From: Brevundimonas sp.
Lineage (GTDB): Bacteria > Pseudomonadota > Alphaproteobacteria > Caulobacterales > Caulobacteraceae
Direction: 5' to 3'
Assembly: GCF_031082345.1 (NCBI RefSeq)
Contig: NZ_JAVHLH010000077.1
Span: 1 to 10,669, forward strand
Length of the DNA stretch: 10,669 bases
Of this stretch, positions 1 to 6,327 are shown in pieces; the stretch's first letter is position 1; each line of letters begins with the position of its first letter. Position numbers and translations under genes: made by a program. Under the pieces are notes generated by a model, which searched no databases, was not told the DNA's origin, and saw only the letters and a list, made by a program, of their open reading frames with translations.

Positions 1-665
1 GCCGGCGCGGCCTGACGGGCTCGCCAGGCCTCGAACGCCGCCGGCTCGTGGGCGACCACTACCAGCCCCATAAGCGCATGCGGGCCGCCGCAGTATTCGG
101 CGCACTGGCCGCCATAGACGCCCGGCGCATCGGCCTGCAGCCGCATCAGATTGCGGCGGCCGGGGATCATGTCGACCTTGCCGCCCAGCCGGGGCACCCA
201 GACGCTGTGGATGACGTCGGCGGAGTCGAGCTCGAACACCACCGGCCGGCCGACCGGGATGTGAACCTCATTGGCGTCCTGCACCAGTTCGCGGCCGGAA
301 GCGTCGAGGTAGGCGACCCGCCACCACCACATCTCGCCGGTGACCCGCACGCGCATCTCGCCCGGCCCGGGCTCCTGGGTCAGCCGCGAGGTCAGGCCGA
401 GGCCGTAGACCAGCAGGGCGCTGAGCACCACGACCGGAAAGGCCAGGCCGCCGATCCAGATCAGCCGCTCGCTGCCCAGCCGCTGGCGCCACCGCCGTGG
501 CCCGAACAGGGCCACGACCAGGACGACCAGCACGATCAGCAGCACCGCGCCGGCCATGGCGAACAGCACCCAGGCCAGGGTGTTCAGCGGCCCGGCGAAC
601 GGGCCGGCCGGGTCCAGCGCCGGCGGGGGCCAGCCGGCGATCCCTTCGGGCCGGTCAGCGCTCAT
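1..665 (-). CDS. coxB: Cytochrome c oxidase subunit II, 3' end beyond window
   Basis: Subunit II of a heme-copper terminal oxidase. It takes electrons from cytochrome c through the binuclear CuA centre and passes them to subunit I. The 221 visible codons show two membrane helices (about residues 27-54 and 68-92) and a periplasmic cupredoxin domain. The CuA ligands are all present: H153 in VIHSVWVP, then C188, E190, C192, H196 and M199 in CAEYCGGPHALM. EMWWWR at 111-116 is the aromatic patch that receives the electron. The start ATG at 665 overlaps the end of the upstream cytochrome c gene by 11 bases, so the two are probably translated together. The frame is still open at base 1 (after ...EAWRARQAAP), so the C-terminus is unseen. 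Relatives of this type often carry a C-terminal cytochrome c domain; whether this one does cannot be told here. No lipobox is visible. Confidence 0.93.
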   Translation of the reverse strand, partial: MSADRPEGIAGWPPPALDPAGPFAGPLNTLAWVLFAMAGAVLLIVLVVLVVALFGPRRWRQRLGSERLIWIGGLAFPVVVLSALLVYGLGLTSRLTQEPGPGEMRVRVTGEMWWWRVAYLDASGRELVQDANEVHIPVGRPVVFELDSADVIHSVWVPRLGGKVDMIPGRRNLMRLQADAPGVYGGQCAEYCGGPHALMGLVVVAHEPAAFEAWRARQAAP

Positions 666-1029
666 CGAGCGTATAGAGATATGCCGCGACGTCGCGGGCT
701 TCCGCCTCGGTGAGGGGCATCGGCGGCATGCCGGTCCCGGGCGACAGCGAGGGGGCGTCGATCAGCCAGGCGGTGAGCACATCGGGCTGGTTGGGGAGTC
801 GGCCGGCGATCATCGGCCTGGCCGCGAACCCCTTCAGCGATGGCCCGGCCGTCCCCCGCGGCCAGTCGATCCCGGGGATGGCGTGGCAGGCCGCGCAGCC
901 GACGCGGTCCATGATTGCAGGACCCCGCGCCGGCTCGGCCCCGGCGATGGTCCGTTCGGGGCCGGACCCGTCCCCGCACGCGCCCAGCAGCAGCGCCGCG
1001 GCGAGGACCGCGCATCGTTTCAGCTTCAT
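655..1029 (-). CDS. Monoheme cytochrome c lipoprotein
   Basis: A 124-residue class I c-type cytochrome, probably anchored by lipid on the periplasmic face and donating electrons to the CuA site of the oxidase encoded directly downstream. The N-terminus (MKLKRCAVLAAALLLGAC) is a lipoprotein signal with lipobox LGAC and lipidated C18. Heme c attaches at CAACH (45-49). The likely axial methionine is M101 or M104 in GTGMPPMPLT, and the C-terminal helix is EARDVAAYLYTL. The domain resembles the cytochrome c module that many caa3-type oxidases carry fused to the C-terminus of subunit II; here it is a separate protein. Its stop overlaps the coxB start by 11 bases. The start is chosen because only it gives the signal peptide; the Shine-Dalgarno is weak (CACAGG just before ATG). 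It is divergent from the diheme cytochrome gene. Confidence 0.9.
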   Translation of the reverse strand: MKLKRCAVLAAALLLGACGDGSGPERTIAGAEPARGPAIMDRVGCAACHAIPGIDWPRGTAGPSLKGFAARPMIAGRLPNQPDVLTAWLIDAPSLSPGTGMPPMPLTEAEARDVAAYLYTLDER

Positions 1030-1136
1030 CCTGTGCGTTGAACCCGTCAGCCATCCTGCCCCTTTCGGGAGACAAACCCCCGTTCCACCGTGACGGTTCC
1101 GGCGGAACCGCCAAGGTCGACCGGTGTTGGTTCGGC
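1030..1136. promoter_or_regulatory. Divergent intergenic region with a perfect 7-bp inverted repeat
   Basis: This 107-base gap separates the divergent monoheme and diheme cytochrome c genes. It contains CGGTTCC-GGC-GGAACCG at 1094-1110, a perfect inverted repeat with a 3-base centre. Each arm carries GGAAC, the -35 core of EcfG/SigT-type promoters. On the plus strand GGAAC (1104-1108) is followed after 16 bases by TGTT (1125-1128). On the minus strand GGAAC (1100-1096) is followed after 17 bases by GGTT (1078-1075). The consensus -10 is CGTT, so both are one base off. Either divergent stress-type promoters or a dimeric repressor operator would fit. The repeat is seen directly; its function is inferred. 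Confidence 0.4.
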
Positions 1137-1868
1137 GTGCGCCTGATCCCCGCCTTCCTCGCCCTCGCAGCCGCGGCGACGGCCTGCTCGCCCGCGACCA
1201 ACCGGACGGGCGAGACCTTCACCGCCACGGGTGAGATCATCGCCATGGGCGGCGGCGAGGGCGGCCCCGCCAACGCCTGTTTCAGCTGCCACGGTCTCGA
1301 TGGCGGCGGAGACGGTGTCAGCGTTCCGCGGCTCGCCGGGCTGGACGCCGGCTATCTGCAGAAGCAGCTGTCGGACTATGCCGAGAACCGGCGGGCCGAT
1401 CCGGTGATGACCCCGATCGCCCGATGGCTGGACGACGGGGACCAGCGGGCCATCGCGGCCTGGTACGCGGCGATGCCGCCGCCGCCCTCGACGCTGCGCG
1501 CAGCCGCGCCTCCCGACATCTATCTGAACGGTGGTCCCGCGCGGGGCGCGACCGCCTGCGCGAGCTGTCACGGGGCGGACGGCCAGGGGCTCGGCGCCGG
1601 CAATCCCGCCATCTCGGGGCAGCCCGCCGCCTATACGCTGGAGCAGCTGCGCCGCTGGAAGACGGCCGAGCGCCGCAACGATCCGCGCGGGGTCATGGCC
1701 GATGCGGTCGCGGGGCTCAGCGAGGCCGAAATGCGGTCCATAGCCGTCTGGCTCGAAGGCGCACCCAATGCTCCCCCGCCCGCCAGCGACGCTGCCAGCG
1801 CGTCCGCCGCCGGGGCAGCTGCGGCACGACCGGAAGCATCCCGTGGAGCACGTCGTCCCGGTCGATGA
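1137..1868 (+). CDS. Diheme cytochrome c (cytochrome c4-like) lipoprotein
   Basis: A two-domain, two-heme c-type cytochrome acting as a periplasmic electron carrier, probably feeding the neighbouring oxidase. With GTG 1137 as start (243 residues), the N-terminus is a short lipoprotein signal, MRLIPAFLALAAAATAC, with C17 lipidated. Heme motifs are CFSCH (48-52) and CASCH (141-145). Likely axial methionines are M91 (VMTPIA) and M187 (GVMADAV), giving the duplicated half-molecules typical of cytochrome c4. The frame extends further upstream to an ATG at 915, but that stretch runs antisense through the monoheme cytochrome gene and has no signal peptide. GTG 1137 has no clear Shine-Dalgarno and could be leaderless or misplaced. 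The last 35 residues are Ala/Pro/Arg-rich, lie beyond the fold and run antisense over the end of the b561 gene. Confidence 0.85.
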   Translation: MRLIPAFLALAAAATACSPATNRTGETFTATGEIIAMGGGEGGPANACFSCHGLDGGGDGVSVPRLAGLDAGYLQKQLSDYAENRRADPVMTPIARWLDDGDQRAIAAWYAAMPPPPSTLRAAAPPDIYLNGGPARGATACASCHGADGQGLGAGNPAISGQPAAYTLEQLRRWKTAERRNDPRGVMADAVAGLSEAEMRSIAVWLEGAPNAPPPASDAASASAAGAAAARPEASRGARRPGR

Positions 1869-2427
1869 ACTGGTGCTTCAACGCGCCGCCGACGTGGATC
1901 GGTATCAGGGCCAGCAGGGCCAGGATCAGGCCCCAGTGCATCCACTCCGAAACGGCCTCGATGCGCCAGCGCTGGACCCAAGCGAGGTCGGCGAAGGGCA
2001 TAAGCGGCCAGGGGATGAAGCCGAGGAGGGTCAGATCCTGCTCCCGCGCCGTGGCCGAGATCATCGCCCATCCGGTCAGAGGCAGCCCGAACAGGCAGGC
2101 GTAGAACAGATAGTGGGTGACGTGGGCCGCGACGCTCTCCCAGCCCGGCTTGTCAGCGTCGTTGATCGGCCCGGGGGCCAGGGCCCGCCAGGTCGCGCGT
2201 CCCATCACCAGCACCAGCATCAGCACGCCGATCAGATAGTGCAGGTCGTGCGCCGCCACCTTGTCGCCCCCGACCGGCAGCCGCCCCATCCACCAGCCCC
2301 AGAACAGCTGAAAAATGACCAGCGCCGCCATGGTCCAGTGGAAGACGATGGCGACCGGCGAATACCGCCCTTCGTCGTGGTGCCCGGCGGCCCACTCCAG
2401 AATGTGGACGATCAGCCGGTCGATCAT
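1717..2427 (-). CDS. Cytochrome b561-type diheme membrane protein
   Basis: A 236-residue integral membrane b-type cytochrome of the prokaryotic b561 family (Ni/Fe-hydrogenase cytochrome b-like, PF01292). Family members move electrons between quinol and a periplasmic partner. Four helices are visible, with candidate heme ligands H30 (VFHWTMAAL), H63 (HDLHYLIG), H102/H105 (HVTHYLFYACLFGLPLTGW) and H178/H185 (IPIHVGGALKHQFIDRDD). The usual b561 ending (FIDRDDVLHGMLP) is followed by a basic tail of about 35 residues (PRRRTRWQRRWR...) that overlaps the end of the diheme cytochrome gene on the other strand. The start ATG lies inside the ctaG stop (ATGA at 2427-2424), with no strong ribosome site of its own, which suggests translational coupling. 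In this cluster it may pass electrons from quinol to the cytochromes c; its substrate is not known. Confidence 0.87.
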   Translation of the reverse strand: MIDRLIVHILEWAAGHHDEGRYSPVAIVFHWTMAALVIFQLFWGWWMGRLPVGGDKVAAHDLHYLIGVLMLVLVMGRATWRALAPGPINDADKPGWESVAAHVTHYLFYACLFGLPLTGWAMISATAREQDLTLLGFIPWPLMPFADLAWVQRWRIEAVSEWMHWGLILALLALIPIHVGGALKHQFIDRDDVLHGMLPVVPQLPRRRTRWQRRWRAGEHWVRLRARRLWTAFRPR

Positions 2428-3161
2428 GCGGGGCGCGCGTCCGCCCGGGCGTCGGGTCCGATCCAGCGTCCCAGCACCACCAGCGCCGCAGCCAGATAGA
2501 CCGCCGCCGCCGGCGCCCACATGATCAGCCCGGCCGCCTGCTGGTCCTCCAGCGGCGTCAGGCCCCAGACGGCGGTGGTCAGCAGGTGCGGCGCATAGAC
2601 CGCCTCGCCGGTGAAGGTCAGCAGGGCGCCCAGCAGGCCCATGGCCACCATGGCCAGCAGCAGGGCCGCGACCGCGGCGGGGGCGGAGGCGCGGCGGACC
2701 GTCGTCCAGAACCAGACCGCCGTGCCGAGCAGGCTGAGCTGCATCAGCCAGTAGGCGCCGTCGTTCGACAGGGCCCAGCCATAGGCCGCCGGCGCATGCC
2801 AGGCCCAGAACACCACGGCCTGGGCGGCGGTGGCCAGCGCCAGCGGCCCGGCCCTCAACCTTGGCAGCGACCAGGCGATCAGGGGGGCGGCGACCGCCAC
2901 GAGCAGGACGTGGTGCACCGTGCGCGCCGCGAACAGGGCCGAGCTCAGCGCGCACAGCGGCGAGACGAAGATCACGGCCAGGGTCAGGACAGCGCCGACC
3001 CCGAGGGCGCGCTCGCGCCCCGAAGTCCGCCACAGCACCACGGCCAGCCCGACCGCCAGGGCGGCGATCAGCACCGGATCCATATTCCAGCGGGACAGCC
3101 ACTCGTCCGGCGTCGGACCCGGCCCGCAGTAGGGCGCCCAGACGGGTCCGGCGCCGTTCAT
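2424..3161 (-). CDS. ctaG: Cytochrome c oxidase assembly protein, caa3_CtaG family
   Basis: A 245-residue polytopic membrane protein of the caa3_CtaG family (PF09678). It is needed for building caa3-type oxidases and is thought to help deliver copper; this is not the Cox11-type CtaG. About seven helices are predicted (roughly 28-44, 53-69, 84-99, 108-122, 138-154, 163-184, 211-231). Family landmarks are SPLCALSSALFAARTVHHVLL (66-86; H83/H84 are candidate metal ligands), WAWHAPAAYG (H122) and LTPLEDQQAAGLIMW (201-215). Length and topology look complete. Its ATG overlaps the stop of the truncated gcd (ATGA, 3161-3158) and its stop overlaps the b561 start in the same way, so the three genes form one translationally coupled unit. 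Its presence fits coxB being part of an alternative caa3-like oxidase. Confidence 0.9.
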   Translation of the reverse strand: MNGAGPVWAPYCGPGPTPDEWLSRWNMDPVLIAALAVGLAVVLWRTSGRERALGVGAVLTLAVIFVSPLCALSSALFAARTVHHVLLVAVAAPLIAWSLPRLRAGPLALATAAQAVVFWAWHAPAAYGWALSNDGAYWLMQLSLLGTAVWFWTTVRRASAPAAVAALLLAMVAMGLLGALLTFTGEAVYAPHLLTTAVWGLTPLEDQQAAGLIMWAPAAAVYLAAALVVLGRWIGPDARADARPA

Positions 3162-4732
3162 CGCTCAGGCAGGGCCCAGGCGATGACATGATCTCCGGGC
3201 GGGGTTTCCATGAAGTGGTGGCCGCCCGCCATCAGCACCAGATACTGCCGCCCGTCCTGCTCATAGACCATCGGTCCGGCCTGGCCGCCGGCCGGCAGGA
3301 CCTCGGACCACACCGTCTCGCCGGTTTCGATGTCGATGGCCCGGATCAGATCGTCGGTGGCGGCGGCGATGAAGATCAGCCCGCCGGCGGTGACCACCGA
3401 ACCCCCGTTGTTGGGCGTGCCGATGTCGATCGGCAGCATCGATGGAATGCCGAACGGGCCGTTCTTGCGGGCGGTCCCCAACGGCCGGTCCCAGACTGTG
3501 CGGCCGGTGCGGATGTCGATGGCCCGGATGCCGCCGTAGGGTGGCTGTTTGCACAGCATGCCGGTTGGCTTCATCCGCCAGCCGGCGTTGACGTCGATGG
3601 CGTAGGGTACGCCCGCCTGCGGGTCGCCCGCGCCCTCGGCGCCGCCGGATTTGGCGCGCGGGTCGCCGCGCGGGAACCAGCCCTTCTCATTGGCCTCCTC
3701 GCGCGGGACCAGCCGGTTGTAGTTGGGCATGTCGTTGTAGTTGGCGATGATCCAGCCGCGCTGCGGATCGACCGCCACCCCGCCCCAGTCCGAGCCGCCG
3801 TTGTAGCCCGGATACTGGATCCAGCGCCGGTCGCTGGTCGGCGGCGTATAGATGCCGTCATAGGCCGCCTGGCGGAAGCCGATGCGGCAGATCATCTGGT
3901 CGATCGGCGACATGCCCCACATGTCGCGCTCGGTGAGGTCGCGCTTCGCCAGGGTGTGGAAGCGCGAAAACGGCTGGGTCGCGGTCCGCTCCTGTGGCTC
4001 GACGCCGCCCTGCGGCACGCGCCGCTCCTCGACCGGGGTCAGGGCGCGACCGGTGCGACGGTCGAGAATGTAGAGGTCGCCCTGTTTGCTGGGCAGGATC
4101 AGGGCCGGGACCGATCCCGCCGCCGTCGGATAGTCGATCAGGGTCGCCTGCGACCCGAGGTCGTAGTCCCAGACGTCCTTGTGCACCGTCTGGAACGACC
4201 AGGCGGGCCGGCCGGTGGTCACGTCCAGCGCCACCAGGGCCGTGGCGTAGCGGTTCTCGGCCTCCGAACGGTCGGCGCTGTAGTAGTCGGCGGCGGAGTT
4301 GCCCATCGGCAGATAGACCAGCCCCAGCTGCTCGTCGCCCGAGGCCGTGGTCCACATATTGGGCGTGCCCCGGGTGAAGGTCTCGCCCTCGCCCGGGCGA
4401 CCGGTCAGGTCGGGCCGGGTCATGTCCCAGGCCCAGCGCAGCTCGCCGGTGACGGCGTCAAAGCCCTGGATCACGCCCGACGGCGCGGAATTGGACTGGC
4501 CGTCCAGCACCTGATGGCCGGTGACGACCACGCCGCGGACGATGGTCGGGGCCGAGGTGATCGACACCATGCCGGGGATGACCTCGCCCATGCCGGCCTT
4601 GATGTCGACCGAGCCGTTCGTCCCGAAGTCGGCGCAGGGCCGGCCGGTGCGGGCGTCGACCGCGACAAGCCGTCCGTCCAGCGTGCCCTCGATGATCCGG
4701 GCGGCGCAGGCGGCGCCGACCGCCGGGGCCAT
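3158..4732 (-). pseudogene. gcd: Glucose dehydrogenase (PQQ, membrane-bound type), N-terminally truncated
   Basis: Quinoprotein of the membrane-bound glucose/quinate/shikimate dehydrogenase family, which oxidises aldoses or cyclic polyols in the periplasm and reduces ubiquinone. The 524-residue frame matches this family to its end: GTLDGRLVAVDARTG (16-30), TVHKDVWDYDLGSQ (182-195), DMWGMSPIDQMICR (270-283), NGGSDWGGVAVDPQRG (311-326), CKQPPYGGIRAIDIRTG (394-410), AGGQAGPMVYEQDGRQYLV (481-499) and GDHVIAWALPER at the C-terminus. Full-length members are about 800 residues (E. coli Gcd 796). Here the five N-terminal membrane helices and the first propeller part, about 280 residues, are missing. 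Homology begins near C9 (AACAARIIEG), and upstream lies the tail of an unrelated TPM gene on the opposite strand. ATG 4732 has no convincing ribosome site. I call it a 5'-deleted remnant, although the rest shows no frameshift or stop, so the loss is recent or the contig is misjoined. Confidence 0.85.
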
Positions 4733-4741
4733 CCCGGCTGG
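4715..4741. other. Junction between two gene fragments (deletion, rearrangement or misjoin)
   Basis: Recognisable gcd sequence (minus strand) stops at about 4710-4720 and recognisable TPM-tail sequence (plus strand) begins at about 4736-4741. Both genes are read away from this point and both have lost their 5' parts here. The flank on the TPM side is a run of GGC/GGT triplets from 4741 to about 4799. Such low-complexity DNA is prone to slippage, recombination and assembly error. The exact breakpoint cannot be fixed without the intact parent genes. Confidence 0.65.
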
Positions 4742-4813
4742 GGCGGCGGGGGCGGCGGTTTCGGCGGCGGCGGCGGCGGTTTCGGCGGTGGAGGCGCGTC
4801 CGGCGGATGGTGA
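4736..4813 (+). pseudogene. C-terminal glycine-rich tail of a TPM-domain (YgcG-type) protein
   Basis: This short open stretch ends in TGA at 4811-4813 and encodes a Gly/Phe tail: a Trp, two Gly runs separated by single Phe, then FGGGGASGGW at the C-terminus. This ending is characteristic of TPM_phosphatase (PF04536) proteins of the YgcG type, which are exported, anchored by a membrane helix and end in such a tail. Neither the TPM domain nor the helix is present, because the sequence upstream is antisense gcd. Its stop overlaps the start of a second TPM gene, the usual tandem arrangement, often preceded by lemA in Proteobacteria. An open frame on this strand continues far upstream, but only as the GC-rich antisense of gcd. 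Confidence 0.7.
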
Positions 4814-5499
4814 ACACTCTGACGACCGAGGCCCACGACCGGATCGAGGCGGCCATCGCGGCGGCCGAAACCCGCACGTCGGGCGAAATCTTCTGCGTGC
4901 TGGCCCGACGGGTGTCGTCCTACCGCGACGTGTCGCTGGGCTGGGCCGCCGCGGCGGCGCTGATCCTGCCGCTGGGTCTGATCCCGCTGGGGTTCGAGGC
5001 GGCCTGGATTCCCGGCTTCGCCGACAGCTGGGAGGCGGCCCATCTCGCGTCGCGCGAGGTGTCGATGGGACAGGCGCTGGGCGCCTACGCCGTGATCCAG
5101 GCGGTGCTGTTCCTGATCGTCTATCTGATCACCCGACTGCCCGTGGTCACGCGCTGGGTCACCCCCCGCGCCATCCGCCGCGCGCGGGTGCGGAACGCCG
5201 CCATCCAGCAGTTCCTGGCCCATGGGCTGCACGTCACCGAGGGCCGCACCGGGGTGCTGATCTTCGCCGCCCTGTCGGATCATCTGGTGGAGGTGGTCGC
5301 CGACGAGGGCATCTACGACAAGGTCGACCATGCGGTCTGGGGCGACGCCGCCGAAGCGCTGTCCCAGGGCCTCAAGCGGGGCGATCCAGCGGCCGGTTTC
5401 CAGGCGGCCGTCGCCCTCTGCGGCGAGGTTCTGGCCGGCCATTTTCCGCCTCGCTCCGCCAACCCCAACGAGGTCGCGGACCGGCTGGTCGTGATCTGA
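4807..5499 (+). CDS. TPM-domain membrane protein
   Basis: A 230-residue protein of the TPM_phosphatase family (PF04536), shorter type. The first TPM strand (TRTSGEIFCVLARR, 22-35) is followed by two membrane helices (about 43-62 and 91-109). The rest of the domain then resumes: EGRTGVLIFAALSDHLVEVVAD, then GIYDKVDHAVW, ending near LAGHFP. This interrupted layout is normal for the alphaproteobacterial second TPM protein. The molecular function is unknown; plant and bacterial relatives have been linked to photosystem repair or weak phosphatase activity, which does not transfer here. The start ATG overlaps the TGA of the preceding TPM remnant, and a GGAGG at 4790-4794 could serve as ribosome site. 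Its original promoter probably lay upstream of the lost TPM and lemA genes, so current expression is doubtful. The gene itself looks intact. Confidence 0.85.
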   Translation: MVNTLTTEAHDRIEAAIAAAETRTSGEIFCVLARRVSSYRDVSLGWAAAAALILPLGLIPLGFEAAWIPGFADSWEAAHLASREVSMGQALGAYAVIQAVLFLIVYLITRLPVVTRWVTPRAIRRARVRNAAIQQFLAHGLHVTEGRTGVLIFAALSDHLVEVVADEGIYDKVDHAVWGDAAEALSQGLKRGDPAAGFQAAVALCGEVLAGHFPPRSANPNEVADRLVVI

Positions 5500-5508
5500 C
5501 GGGCCGTC

Positions 5509-5533
5509 GGAACGCGGCGCCGGGGGTCGCATT
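5509..5533 (+). promoter_or_regulatory. Possible EcfG/SigT-type promoter for the phosphatase-family gene
   Basis: GGAAC at 5509-5513, a 16-base spacer, then CATT at 5530-5533, compared with the general-stress sigma consensus GGAAC-N16/17-CGTT. There is one mismatch in the -10. The position is about 60 bases before ATG 5593, suitable for a promoter. It was found by eye and single matches of this kind can occur by chance. Confidence 0.3.
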
Positions 5534-5592
5534 CCTTATGGAAATGGCCTAGCCGGACCGACACAGAGCGTTTCGGCCGTTCCCAGGACTTC

Positions 5593-6327
5593 ATGCCCCG
5601 CCTGCTCACCTACAATGTCCATCGCTGCGTCGGCGTCGACCGTCGCCTGGATGTCGACCGGATTGCGGACGTCATCGCCGAACACGAGCCGGACGTCGTC
5701 TGCCTGCAAGAGCTCGATGTCGGGCGGGCCCGGACGGGAATGGTCGACCAGGCCCAGGCGATCGCCGAACGACTGGCCATGACCTTCCATTTTCACGCGG
5801 CCATGACGGTCGAGATGGAAGAGTATGGCGACGCCATCCTGACGCTTCGCCCCGAACGACTGGTCCGGTCGGGGCCGCTGCCGACGGTGCGGGGCATACC
5901 GGGACTGGAGCCGCGCGGCGCGCTGTGGGCGGCGATCGACTTCGACGGCGTCGACGTGAACGTCATCACCACCCATCTGGGCCTCGTGCCGCGCGAGCAG
6001 CGGTTGCAGGTGGCGGCCCTGCTGGGCGAAGGCTGGCTGGGCCACCCGTCGTGCGTCGGCCCCACCCTGCTGACGGGCGACTTCAACGCCACCTCGATCA
6101 CGCGGCCCTATCAGGCCCTGGCGCGACGGCTGTCCGACTGCCAGCGGGACCTGGGCCTCAAACCCTCGATCAAGACGTTTCCCTCCAGCTTTCCGGCCAT
6201 TCGCATCGACCACTGCTTCACCAGTCCGGAAGTGGTCGTGACCGGCGTGACGGCGCCCTTCTCTCCCCTCGCCCGGATGGCCTCGGACCATCTGCCGCTG
6301 GTGGTGGATTTCGAAATCAGGGTCTGA
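5593..6327 (+). CDS. Endonuclease/exonuclease/phosphatase (EEP) family protein
   Basis: A 244-residue metal-dependent phosphodiesterase or phosphatase of the EEP superfamily (PF03372). The full set of catalytic motifs is present in order: TYNVH (N8), LQELD (E40, metal), THLG (H128), GDFNA (D163, N165), RIDH (D206) and ASDHLPL (D232-H233). No signal peptide is seen, so it is probably cytoplasmic. Length fits the compact YbhP-like branch, not the larger exonuclease III or sphingomyelinase branches. In E. coli ybhP is in an operon with the cardiolipin synthase gene clsB (ybhO). Here the same two families are adjacent but convergent, sharing 11 bases at their 3' ends, so a role in phospholipid or lipid-phosphate metabolism is a reasonable inference; the substrate is unknown. 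An AGGA at 5585-5588 precedes the ATG by 4 bases. Confidence 0.9.
   Translation: MPRLLTYNVHRCVGVDRRLDVDRIADVIAEHEPDVVCLQELDVGRARTGMVDQAQAIAERLAMTFHFHAAMTVEMEEYGDAILTLRPERLVRSGPLPTVRGIPGLEPRGALWAAIDFDGVDVNVITTHLGLVPREQRLQVAALLGEGWLGHPSCVGPTLLTGDFNATSITRPYQALARRLSDCQRDLGLKPSIKTFPSSFPAIRIDHCFTSPEVVVTGVTAPFSPLARMASDHLPLVVDFEIRV

Noticed and set aside
662..1055. An ATG at 1055 on the minus strand with a good ribosome site (AAAGGGGCAGG), starting an out-of-frame peptide over the monoheme cytochrome gene.
   Set aside because: The resulting peptide is Arg/Gly/Ala-rich antisense-like sequence without a domain. The other frame gives a clear signal peptide, a CAACH heme site and a methionine ligand. 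The ribosome site may still serve the downstream start.
4741..4800. The GGC/GGT run considered as a satellite or microsatellite locus.
   Set aside because: It reads in frame as the Gly/Phe tail typical of TPM proteins, so the repetition is explained by the protein sequence.
2861..4813. A 650-codon open frame on the plus strand running through the gcd region and ending in the Gly-rich TPM tail.
   Set aside because: It is the GC-rich antisense of gcd and ctaG, with low-complexity Arg/Gly/Ala/Pro content and no domain. Only its last 25 or so codons match a known protein ending, and those are annotated separately.
6307..6318. A perfect 12-base palindrome GATTTCGAAATC at the convergent EEP/PLD ends, considered as a bidirectional terminator.
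   Set aside because: It lies inside coding sequence (codons for DFEI), has no room for a stable stem with a loop, and no T-run follows on either strand.
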